A stretch of 64,000 bases of DNA from Campanula takesimana (Eukaryota; Streptophyta; Magnoliopsida; Asterales; Campanulaceae): positions 496,001 through 560,000 of the forward strand of contig JAOWBW010000390.1 of NCBI GenBank assembly GCA_026119855.1, written 5' to 3'. The notes under the pieces are model-generated. The model was not told where the DNA came from and did not search any database. It saw only the letters and a list, made by a program, of their open reading frames with translations. Made by a program: the position numbers and the translations under genes. Below, piece after piece: positions 54,667 through 64,000 of this stretch. How positions within the stretch are numbered: position 1 is the stretch's first letter; every line of letters starts with the position of its first letter.

Positions 54667-56709
54667 TGTAGACACCCCGATCTCGCACCCCTTATCAAAC
54701 CCTTTTAGTGGTCTAAACCCTAAAATTGACCTAGATCCCTAGGTTTAGCTATGCGGGAGTGCTGTGAGCCTTATCGGTGCATCGAATGGATTAACGGGCT
54801 TCAAATTCATGATCAAAGCGAAAAAGTGAGTAAACAAGCATGTACTTCAATTTTTTGAGCTGCGGGACATGAAACGGGGCCCGCACCCATAGAACTGCTT
54901 GTTACCGTACATTTTGTGCACTTAAAAATATATAATTGTCATTCCTTCCTCATTAAAATATTGCAGATATACGTACGTGACCACGAGAATATTTCAAGCA
55001 ACTTTCATGTTGGGACCGCGGACAACCGGGACACCGTTATGCGCGCATTCGGAAAAATTTTGGACTGTTGCAGAACCAACACCGGAAGCCTCATTTGTGA
55101 TCATCACGTTTGACAAAAGTCAAAAATGGGTTTTGTGGCCACTAATCAGCCAACAAATAGCCACAAGTGGCTGGCCCAATTGGATAAAAGGTGGCAAATC
55201 AGAGCACGACATGGGGTGAAATTTGATTCCCCCAGCTGTCTGCACAGGAGCCGTATGGCTCAAGACAGGGATCACGGCAACAATAGAGCCATACGGCTCC
55301 CAATCCCCTAGCAGATCAGATTTTTTGCTCCTTCAACAACTTGGCCATTCAAGTCAAGATTTGACAACTTCCAGCTGCAAATGGACGGGGAAATGACCCC
55401 TAAACTGATCCCTAAACCTACCAAGAGGGTCTAAGTTAAATATTTTCACCTCCTTCCTCAATATTACCACCCCCCCTCATCCATTCTTAACAACACAATT
55501 CACACAAGCAACACTTGACTCTACATTCAGCCATTCACTCTCTTTTTCTCTCTCTAGTACCCAAAACACCCCCAAATCTCAGTCACCAAACCACCACCAC
55601 ACAATCATAACACCACCACAAAACACTCATTAAACACAAGCCAAAACAACTCACTCAAACACTCATTCAATCACAAAGGCAAACACCATAAGAAAACACC
55701 AAAAAAGTCTTCCCTTGGAAGGAAAGGAAGCACAACCTAGGTATTATCTTCATCTTGTAATCTCTCCAAATGTAAGATGTAGTTGATCATGTAATTTTTT
55801 AAGAGGTGTAGCCACTTTGTTAGGCTTGACCTCCATTTGATGTCCAAAAAGATACAATCTTGACATTCTTATTGTTCTTCTCTCTAAATGATGATATATC
55901 ATGGCTAAATGCTGTAGATCTATGTATATCTAGAGGTTCATGTTCATACCATCTCGTTTCAGTGAGTTTTCATGATATCAATGGTATTCCAGCAGATCTG
56001 TCACTCAGTACCTTTCTGACTTGTTGCATCATTTATGCATAGCAAACGTGGTTTTTTGTCTTAGACCACAAAAGAGATTTTATTCTAGACAAACAGAGGA
56101 AGATTATATTAGAAAAACAGGTACACAGAGAAGAAACGGGTAGCAGTCCCTAAAATATTCGGGGACTGACTTTTGGACATTCATTTGATATGGGATTTGT
56201 TTCTCTTTTTGATCACCCTTGTAAATATTAATCCCGAACCCCCTTGTGTGTTTCCTTTACTGGATGTGAATTTTAAAATCATTTTCAAAACCAAGTGAGA
56301 ATCCACCCAAACTGACTCTCATTTGTGAATTAAAGCAAACAATCCTAGAATAGGAAGACCTCATCATATATTAATCACCATTCTTGTTAGGGCATAAAAG
56401 AAAGGTATAAAAGGCATAAAATGAACTTAAGTGGCATGCAGCTAGAGACCATCACGGGCGAGGAGAGTGCCTAACCCCTTCTCTTTCTCGTAAATTAGCC
56501 CCCGAACTCACTTTCTCTAAACAAAAGGATTTATCTTCGTTTTTCCTAAAATAAAATGAGGTGGAGACTCTTGACTATTTGATTCCATCGAGAGGAAACC
56601 ATTACGAGGGAACCGAGCGCATTTTCGAAAGCGCATTAGTACGAGGCATCACCCGAATCGCCCTCGCGGGACGATCATTTCGGTGAGTGGCTTCGAGCGC
56701 GGGCTCTCA
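54667..56709 (+). repeat. T4 3' LTR
   Basis: From TGTAGACACCCCGATC to GCGGGCTCTCA, 2043 bp. It carries AGCCGTATGGCT (55249-55260) and AGCCATACGGCT (55287-55298), again 38 bp apart. It lacks 400 bp present in the 5' LTR; the break is at AGATTATAT (56101-56109), a 9-mer found at both ends of the missing stretch. Confidence 0.92.
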
Positions 56710-57300
56710 CACTCTCCTCTAGTGAATCCATACTCAAGTAAAAAACTTGTTAAGCGACCATACCATGCACGTGGAGCTTGTTTTAAGCGATATAAGGCTT
56801 TATCAAGTCTATATACATGGTTTGGTTGAAATGGATCTTCAAAACCTTTTGGTTGTTCAACAAAACTTCTTCATCTAAGTATCCATTTAAAAACGCTGCT
56901 TTTACATCCATTTGATACAATGTGATTTTAAGATAACAAGCAATTGCTAAGGGAAGTCTTATTGACTCAATTCTAGCATGGGTGCGAAGTTTTGTCAAAG
57001 TCGATACCCTCCACTTGTGTATAGCCTTGAGCCACAAGACGAGCTTTGTTTCGAACAATATTACCCTCTTCTTCAGTTTATTTTTAAAAAATCATTTTAT
57101 CCCAATTACATTAGTATTAGTAACCAAACATTATTTCGGGTAAATTGATCAAGTTCTTCTTGCATAGCTTGAATCCAAAATTCATATTTTAAAGTCTCAA
57201 TCACATTTTTAGGTTCTATGGAGGAAACAAAAAAAGAGTGTTTTAAGATGATTCCTTCAATGGTAACGTATGGTGGACATGCACACATACCTTACCATTT
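56710..57300 (-). pseudogene. C2 copia RT start and linker, remnant
   Basis: On the - strand, 57288-57106 gives EPKNVIETLKYEFWIQAMQE, the usual segment between copia integrase and RT. Then 57058-56783 gives RIESIRLPLAIACYLKITLY and QMDVKAAFLNGYLDEEVLL, the start of copia RT. The frame is broken and the rest of RT and RNase H is missing, cut off by T4 at 56710. Confidence 0.85.
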
Positions 57301-57573
57301 CACGATAAAACATGGGTTCTTTGTGTCTTGTTCGGATTCTTTCACTCACCTCCCCAATTACCAGAGTTGTAGGATGATTCCTACTGTTCTAGGTGGAGGA
57401 TCCCTTCTTGTGTCCTTATGAACCTCTGCATCAAATTCGGATGGTTCACTGGAATCAGGTGTTGCCTGAGGTGCTGTCTCATCTGTGATAACACTCTGTT
57501 AAGCATTAGTGTTAACATATGTATTATCACTTTCATTTTGTGTGACATCTTCTAACAACACTAGAGGAGACTC
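57301..57573 (-). other. C2 integrase-RT interval
   Basis: No clear frame. It is probably the low-complexity region that usually follows copia integrase, decayed. Confidence 0.4.
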
Positions 57574-58167
57574 TTAAGCACCTTCATCTGCAATACTAGA
57601 GAGATCATAAAAAACTATGTTCACGGATTCTTGGATGGTTTTTAGTTTAAGATTGTAGACCCTATATACGCGACTATTCGTAGCATACCCAAGAAATATT
57701 ACCCTATCACTTTTAGAGTCAAACTTTGCTAAGTATTCCCAGTCATTCAAAATGTAACACACACACCCAAAGACATGAAAATAATGATGTTTTGGTTTCT
57801 TGCCATTCAAGATTTCATAAGGTGTCATTGTTGTTCCGGGTATTAGAAAAACTCTATTTATTGTGTGACAAGCCGTGTTTAATGCCTCAGCCCAAAATCT
57901 TTTAGAAATCCTTTTTGAAAACAACATCACACGAGTCATTTCAAGTAAAGTCCGATTTTTCCTCTCGGCGACCCCATTTTGTTGAGGTGTTTTAGGAGCT
58001 GAAAACTCGTGATGTATTTTTTTTCTTTCACAAAAAGTAAAGAATAAAACATTGTCAAATTCTCTCCCATGATTAGACTTGATTCTAAAAATCGAAGCAC
58101 AAAACATTTTTTTGATTTTGGAGTGTAAAAGATTAAACTTTTCAAAAGTTTCAGATTTTTCTTTCAA
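57574..58167 (-). pseudogene. C2 copia integrase core
   Basis: 198 codons are open. It has KTPQQNGVAERKNRTLLEMT with the catalytic Glu, and PYEILNGKKPKHHYFHVFG and VIFLGYATNSRVYRVY from the C-terminal part. The second acidic position reads RIKSNHGREF where copia elements have SDHG, so Asp is replaced by Asn, which should abolish catalysis. The first Asp is in the next entry. Confidence 0.88.
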
Positions 58168-58202
58168 AAAATAAACCCAAGTAAATCTTGAAAAATCATC
58201 AA

Positions 58203-58760
58203 CTATAACAAAAGAATATTTATTTCCCCAAAACTCTCTACCTCAACTGGGCCCATTAAATCCATATGTAAAAGTTGAAAACAATGTGTTGCTCTAGAGT
58301 GTTGCTCATAATGTTGGGCAGCATGAGTTTGTTTACCCTTAAGACAAGCTTCACATATGATATTATTTTTAAGATCCAATTTAGGAATACTTTTAACAGT
58401 ATCTAGCTTAATTTTTTTATCAATGTTCCTAAAATGAACATGTCCCAACTTTTGGTGCCACAAGGTTGTGACATCAATCATTGCCATGTTGCACACAAAT
58501 TTATCTTCCACACGATAACAATTATCACCTTATCTAGTGCCTGTCATAACACAATTGTTAGTATTATCAAAAACTTCACAAGTGTCCTTCTTAAATTTTA
58601 CCTTTAAATTGTCATCACAAAGTTGGCTAATACTAATTAAATTAGAAACAAGGTGTTGGGTATGCTTATTATAAACCACTCCTATTACCTTAATTTGATT
58701 GATCCCATAACCTAATTTTACTCTTTGTGGACTTTAGGCTATATTGTAAGAAGTACTTGT
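58203..58760 (-). pseudogene. C2 copia pre-integrase domain and protease-side remnant
   Basis: 58511-58203 on the - strand: LWHQKLGHVHFRNIDKKIK and CEACLKGKQTHAA (zinc site), then LLHMDLMGPVEVESFG with the first catalytic Asp. Upstream, 58740-58520 gives broken copia text (HLVSNLISISQLCDDNLKV). Nothing recognisable as Gag is found further out. Confidence 0.82.
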
Positions 58761-60040
58761 ACTTCATTTAGAATAGTCAACTTTTTAGTTTGATAGGCTT
58801 AGCAGATTAGGACCCTTATTTTTCAGATTAGGACCCTTATTTTTCTAAGTCTGGAGATATGTGGCAAGACCCAAGCCTACCGCATGAGTGTCTACCACAT
58901 GACCAAGGTTACACTTTCTATTGAAGTTACCGCTTGGATGATGCCTGCCGCATAAACCACTCTGCCGCATGGAATCTTGGTTGAAGAAACTCAAGTTTGG
59001 TTCAAACTTAACCATGGTCACACTAGTGTCCAACACTATGGTTAGTTTAGAATGTTGCAAATTCAAATTTCAAATTTGAATACAACTGTCATTATTGTAC
59101 AGTTGGACCACCATGACACTGCAACAAAAGGACAACTCAGACTGAGCTCCAATTAGAATTCAACAGCTCATTGTCCTTCAACTTGGACCCCAAGTATTTC
59201 AAATGGCTAGTTTCTCATTCAAGGCTATAAATAGTCCTTGAGTTCTTCATTGAACTTACGCTGAGAATCTAAGAGAGAAATTGCTGTTGAAATTCTTGGT
59301 GATTGAAGATCATACTCAAGATTTCCAGAATCCTTTGAATCTTCAAGCACACAACCTTCAAGTCTTCAACAAGTCCCCAGAAACCTTCAAGTTCAATCTC
59401 AAGCCTCATCACATAAGATTCATTAGGCTCTAAAATCATATATATTCCAAAGAGCTTTTGATTCTTACACACTCACCCCGATTGATCAATCACATAGATT
59501 GAATCATTAGGGATACACTGGTCTAAGTCTAGGATTGTTCTTCATAGAAATAGGTGTTGATTCAATACTTCATCTCTGTAATCTGTAATCAAGCGAATCA
59601 ATATATACCCCATTCAAAATCCAAGACTGACCATCTTGGTAAAGGACGTAGATCTTTTAACAGATCGAACCTTTCCAAATCACTGTGTCATTTATTTACT
59701 GCACTTTACTTTCTAAAAATTTACTTTCAGCTATTATTCTTATTGTTCATATTATTCTTGTTTGTCGTTTAGTGTTTTGATCTTTCATATTTATGAACAT
59801 TTGTGAATTGTGTTTGTTTGTTCAACTTATTGCCTAAGCTAAAATCTGACTAACTTATCATTTGCCAAAATCTCTAAGACACAAGTTTTTAATCTCTCAA
59901 CCTACCTCACTCAAACCTACCGCTTTTCATCTTGCCACACCTTAACCTACCACATAAATAACCTACCGCATTTAACTTGTCAAAAATAACTCTTAATTTG
60001 TTTCATCGAAAACTTCCGTTGTGCATTTTATACTTGACCG
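58760..60040 (+). mobile_element. L1: LTR-like sequence of unknown family
   Basis: No gene. GGCTATAAATAGTCC at 59223-59237 is a strong + strand TATA candidate. CCTACCGCAT and variants recur near 58876, 58891, 58926, 58943 and 58961, and again near 59912-59970. A direct repeat of AGATTAGGACCCTTATTTTT lies at about 58807 and 58827. It separates C2 from C3 and could be a solo LTR on the + strand. Its ends are not resolved. Confidence 0.4.
59227..59234 (+). promoter_or_regulatory. Candidate TATA box in L1
   Basis: TATAAATA within AAGGCTATAAATAGTCC, a near-consensus plant TATA context. Confidence 0.6.
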
Positions 60041-60486
60041 TGTTGGGTTTCGATCTAACATGCGCAGCGGAATTTAGCATTTAAAATTTTGAAACCCAAA
60101 GCCATGGATCCGTTCATACGATTAAATCAAATACATCATAAGAATAAAGGAATAAACTAACCCTTGATGATTATCAAATTCTCTTGGTCTTTGGTGGAGA
60201 TTTGAAGACTTGATCACGATCACAAAGCTTGAACACGAACTTTGAAGATGATGATTTTCACCCTCTAGCGGTATCCACACTTCGAACGAATATCAAAGGA
60301 GCTTCTTTGATCTTGGTTGCTAGACCAAATTGTGAAACACTTTTCCATAATCAAAAGAACTATATGGAATTTATTTTGTGTATTATTTTGTTCTTCAACC
60401 AAGAATGTCTTAGAACAAAATAAACCCTCTCTCAAACTCTTTGAGACTCACAAAATCATTGGCCTAGAGTGCTGGCCGAATTTGGT

Positions 60487-60494
60487 CTTTTATA
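60487..60494 (-). promoter_or_regulatory. Candidate TATA box in C3 LTR
   Basis: TATAAAAG read on the - strand, about 1.04 kb into the LTR and about 100 bp after the motif array. Confidence 0.6.
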
Positions 60495-60591
60495 CACAAG
60501 TATGACCTATTCCAAATAGGAAACTTGCGTTAAAATCCGTCCAAAATTCGTTTCCTAATCAAATTAGGAATCTGCCACCCGACAGTACTGT

Positions 60592-60697
60592 GCGGCCGCC
60601 CAAAAGCCTCCGTGCGGTCGCACAACTATCTGAAACAAAACTGGTACAAAACTGAGCTAAGTGTGCGGCCGCCCAGTCCATACTGTACGGTCGCCCA
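60592..60697. repeat. Spaced GCGGCCGCCCA array in C3 LTR
   Basis: Four copies of GCGG(C/T)CGCCCA or close variants start at 60592, 60614, 60665 and 60687: spacings 22, 51 and 22, exactly as in G2, with almost the same motif. The array is 837 bp from the LTR 5' end, against 836 bp in G2. Confidence 0.88.
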
Positions 60698-61534
60698 CTT
60701 CCCCAGAATGTCCAGAATTTCCAAAATTCCAATGTAGTCCTTTTTAAAGATTCGTTCTATTGTGTGTGACCCTCTAGGATTATACTAAGTTGGCAATGGG
60801 TTCAAACATGAAACCATAAGATATGATTAGGTTCTAGCAAACCATCATACCTACCCAAATAGTATAACTAGATACAAGTTCGCATTCCTTTAGAATATGT
60901 CATAATCCTTTTGTCCACGATATCATTGAACACAAGTCATGGTCAAAGAGTCAACTTGTTTTGTTCAATACTTTCTCGATTCCGAATATGTTGATAATCC
61001 AAATGACATTGATCCAATCAATTCATTTGAGTCCGGCCGAACATTTCATCAACATCATTCCTACGAGAGGCCCAAGCTTGACATCTCTCCGAGGAGGGAC
61101 TAATCCATTTAGCTTATTATTCTTCCCTACGTGAATCCGATTATGCCAATCATACCCTTTATAACTACTCGGTTAAAAGTAGCGTTTGAATATGTCAAAC
61201 ATAATGTTCATCAAGTGGAAGACTATAATAACTTCATGTCTAAGGATTCAAATGACATAACTAATATGAGATATATGTATGACATAGACCATGACATAAA
61301 TCTCATAGAGCGGGTCATGTCCAGTACCTTGTTCCAAACAAGTACCCATAAATCTAACATGATCATCCCATGATCATTTAGCCTTTATACTAGTGCTTAA
61401 CAAGTGCTAGGGACGGAGATTATTATAAGTAAACATGAACAACAATAATAATCAAAACATCTCTTTATTGATATGAAATAAATGATAACAATTACAACGT
61501 TTATTAAACGTGCCTAGGGCACCACTACCAACAA

Positions 61535-61548
61535 TCTCCCACTTGCCC
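61535..61548 (-). other. C3 polypurine tract
   Basis: GGCAAGTGGGAGAT on the - strand, directly before the LTR and just after the RNase H stop; same as in C1. Confidence 0.88.
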
Positions 61549-62075
61549 TAGGCCCAATCTCCCATGTATCTAATACCCATGGACCTAACATGACCATCAT
61601 GTTTAGCTTGTGGAAGTCCCTTTGTTAGCGGGTCCGCAACATTGTCATCAGTAGGTACTCTGCATATATTTACGTCTCCCCTATCAACGATCTCTCGAAT
61701 GATATGAAAACGCCTAAGTATGTGTTTGGGTTTCTGATGTGCTCTTGGTTCCTTTGCTTGAGCAATAGCACCATTATTATCGCAATAAAGGTCTATTGGA
61801 TTAGCAATACTAGGAACCACTTCAAGTTCAGTTATGAACTTCTTAATCCAAACAGCTTCCTTTGCAGCATCCGATGCAGCAATATACTAAGCTTCTGTTG
61901 TAGAATCAGCGGTTGTACTTTGCTTGGAACTCTTCCAGCTTACAGGTCCACCATTTAACATAAACACAAAACCCGATTGCGATCGGCTATCATCTTTGTC
62001 GGTTTGGAAGCTTGCATCCGTGTAAGCATTTACAACGAGATCATCTTCCATTCCTCCATAGACCAAAACGAGTCT
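61548..62075 (-). pseudogene. C3 copia RNase H
   Basis: Reads YIAASDAAKEAVWIKKFI, IDLYCDNNGAIAQAKEPRAH and TKGLPQAKHDGHVRSMGIRY, the end of copia Pol. A TAG at 61887-61889 replaces the residue (usually Glu) in TEAEYIA. A frameshift near 62075 separates it from RT. Confidence 0.9.
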
Positions 62076-62980
62076 TTAGTCCTTCTCAAGTACTTAAGAA
62101 TCGCTTTTACGGCTATCCAGTGATTTTCGCCAGGGTCGGATTGGTATCTGCTTGTCATGCTCAAAGCATAAGACACATCCGGCCTAGTACAAATCATGGC
62201 ATACATGATGGACCCAATTGCCGAAGCATATGGAACATCATTCATTTTCTCACGCTCATCTTTTGTCTTAGGACATTGAGTCTTGCTTAGAGAAACTCCA
62301 TGTAACACGGGCAAGGTCCCTCTCTTGGAATTTTCCATACGGAATCTTCTAATTACCTTGTCAATGTATGTACTTTGGCTTAAACCAAGTAGCCTCCTTG
62401 ATCTATCTCTATAGATCTTAATGCCAAGAATATATGCGGCTTCACCCATATCTTTCATTGCGAAGCACTTTCCTAACCAAGTCTTCACAGACTGAAGTGT
62501 AGGAATGTCGTTTCCAATGAGTAATATGTCATCCACGTATAAAATAAGGAATGGCACTATGCTCCCACTAATCTTCTTGTATACACAAGGCTCATCTTCG
62601 TTCTTGATGAAACCAAACTCTTTGACCGATTCATCAAAACGGAGATTCCAACTCCTTGAAGCTTGCTTCAATCCATAGATGGATCTTTGCAATTTACATA
62701 CCTTAGAATCTTGTTCAAAACCTTCTGGTTGTGTCATATACACATCCTCTTGGAGTTTTCCATTCAGGAAAGCGGTTTTGACGTCCATCTGCCATATTTC
62801 ATAGTCATGATATGCGGCAATGGCAAGCAAAATTCTTATAGACTTGATCATTGCTACGGGTGAGAAGGTCTCATCATAGTCAATACCATGAACTTGCCTA
62901 TAACCCTTCGCTACAAGCCTAGCTTTGTAAGTATGCACCTTCCCATACATGCCAGTCTTTTCTTGAAGACCCATTTGCAT
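62030..62980 (-). pseudogene. C3 copia reverse transcriptase
   Basis: 317 codons are open, with YKARLVAKGYRQVHGIDYDE, WQMDVKTAFLNGKLQEDVYM, QASRSWNLRFDESV, LYVDDILLIGND (catalytic YVDD intact), GSIMYAMICTRPDVSYAL and LKYLRRTKDSF. It is the best-kept copia RT in the window. The frame is offset from the upstream segment (63096-62911, SSPDSDKWLGAMESELQSMQ to GCKWVFKKR) by a frameshift near 62960. Confidence 0.92.
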
Positions 62981-63155
62981 CCTATGGTTTTTACACCTTC
63001 GGGCGCATCAATCAAATTCCAAACTTGATTGTCTTGCATGGATTGCAATTCGGATTCCATGGCTCCAAGCCACTTGTCCGAATCAGGAGAGGACATCGCC
63101 TCTTGGTAGGTTGACGGTTCATCATTCTCAATGATTTCTACCTCATTACTATCCG

Positions 63156-63998
63156 TTACGAGAAATCCATATCTCTCGGGCTCGGATCGTAACCTACTAG
63201 ATCTGCGAGTCGCTTGTGTATTTGAACAGTTTCCACAAATCCTTGTGGTTCTTGTTCTTGTTCCACTATTGGTTCAATGTTATTTTCTGGGTCTCGAATT
63301 TCTTCAAGATTTATTTTACTCCCACTGATTTCTTTGGAGAGAAACACTTTCTCTAGAAAGACACCAGTTCGGGCAACAAACACTTTGTTGTCCTCACGGT
63401 TGTAAAAGTAATATCCTTTAGTTTCTTTAGGATATCCCACGAAAATACATTTATCGGATTTGTGTGCTAGTTTGTCAGAGATAAGTCTCTTGACATAAAC
63501 TTCGCAACCCCAAATCCTCATGAAAGATAAACTAGGTTTCTTTTCACTCCACATCTCATATGGAGTCTTTGGAACTTGATTTAGTGTGAAAGCAGCAGTT
63601 ACTAGGGCGTAACCCCAAAAGGATATTGGAAGATCAACTTGACTCATCATTGATCGAACCATGTCTAACAAAGTCCGATTTCTCCTCTCAGACACACCAT
63701 TCCATTGTGGTGTTCCGGGCGGAGTCAATTGTGAAACTATTCCACAATTCTTTAGATGATCATCAAATTCTTGACTTAAGTATTCACTACTTCGATCTGA
63801 TCGAAGTGCCTTTATACTTTTTCCAAGTTGTTTTTCTACTTCATTTTGAAATATTCTAAATATCTCAAATGCTTCACTTTTATGTTTCATTAGGTAAACA
63901 TACCCAAATCTACTATAATCATCAGTGAAGGTTATGAAGTATTGAAATCCTCCCCTAGCATTGCTACTTAATGGTCCGCATACATCGGAATGTATCAA
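63156..63998 (-). pseudogene. C3 copia integrase
   Basis: 281 codons are open to the window edge. The core has MIHSDVCGPLSSNARGG (D), ALRSDRSSEYLSQEFDD (D; SDRSSE where SDRGGE is usual) and NGVSERRNRTLLDMV (E). The C-terminal part has MWSEKKPSLSFMRIWGCE and CIFVGYPKETKGYYFYNRED. It ends after LADLVGYDPSPRD by a frameshift near 63190, beyond the catalytic core, so the core itself may still be sound. Confidence 0.9.
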
Positions 63999-64000
63999 CC

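Larger units (their letters stand above)
39697..56709 (+). mobile_element. T4: Tat-lineage Ty3/gypsy element, decayed, 5' LTR truncated
   Basis: Order: 5' LTR (39697-41633, first about 540 bp missing), primer site 41637-41654, gag, protease, RT, RNase H, second RNase H, integrase, antisense ORF, 3' UTR, polypurine tract 54658-54666 and 3' LTR 54667-56709. G5 is inserted in gag. Dual RNase H, the DNxSS protease motif and the antisense ORF fit the Tat lineage. Many stops and a few frameshifts show it is dead. The left end meets the C1 LTR with no TSD, and the right end meets the C2 copia remnant. Confidence 0.92.
60041..61534 (-). repeat. C3 3' LTR
   Basis: 1494 bp; on the - strand it runs from TGTTGGTAGTGG to GAAACCCAACA. 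TATAAAAG on the - strand (60487-60494) is a TATA candidate downstream of the motif array. It is collinear with the C1 LTR. Confidence 0.93.
60041..64000 (-). mobile_element. C3: Ty1/copia element, 3' two-thirds
   Basis: A - strand element with its 3' LTR at 60041-61534, polypurine tract, RNase H, RT and most of integrase. It leaves the window at 64000 before protease and Gag. It is the same family as C1 by LTR ends, RT and RNase H wording, but in the opposite orientation and much better preserved. At least three frameshifts and one stop break the polyprotein. Confidence 0.93.

Overview
The window is 64 kb of plant nuclear DNA made almost entirely of nested LTR retrotransposons. The evidence is plant-type Ty3/gypsy chromovirus, Ty3/gypsy Tat-lineage and Ty1/copia polyproteins, an initiator-Met tRNA primer site, 5-bp target duplications and long LTRs (1.5-2.3 kb). 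A dicot with a large, repeat-rich genome is likely, but the species cannot be named. I found no host gene, rRNA, tRNA or CRISPR array.

Layout, with names used in the entries. G1: tail of a + strand chromovirus (1-289) and its 3' LTR (290-11370), split by G2. G2: complete - strand chromovirus (603-9410) with TSD CTCCA. T1: old - strand Tat remnant, mostly tandem repeats (11371-15836). T2: - strand Tat 3' LTR plus repeat-rich 3' UTR (15837 to about 20300). C1: broken + strand copia element (about 20490-39696), split by G3 and T3. G3: young complete chromovirus (21344-31381, TSD TATAA). T3: Tat solo LTR (31560-35186), itself split by G4, a chromovirus solo LTR (32234-34316, TSD TACAT). T4: near-complete but decayed + strand Tat element (39697-56709), split in gag by G5, a - strand chromovirus solo LTR (44111-46213, TSD TATAT). 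C2: - strand copia remnant (56710 to about 58760). L1: LTR-like unknown (about 58760-60040). C3: - strand copia of the C1 family with 3' LTR (60041 to beyond 64000).

How the parts work: each full element carries LTR promoter and termination signals, a primer site and polypurine tract for reverse transcription, a capsid-like Gag, and a Pol of protease, reverse transcriptase, RNase H and integrase. T4 has the second RNase H and the antisense extra ORF typical of some Tat elements. G3 is the only element that still looks close to competent: its two LTRs are equal in length with about five differences. It also carries an extra ORF before gag encoding a coiled-coil plus AT-hook protein.

The most unusual signal is not a gene. 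The LTRs of gypsy G1, G2, G4, G5 and copia C1, C3 each carry short CG-rich near-palindromes, usually with starts spaced 22-23, about 50-53 and 22-23 bp. The motif sequence differs between close relatives, yet G2 and C3, from different superfamilies, carry nearly the same motif. The arrays start about 795-841 bp into the LTR in every case.
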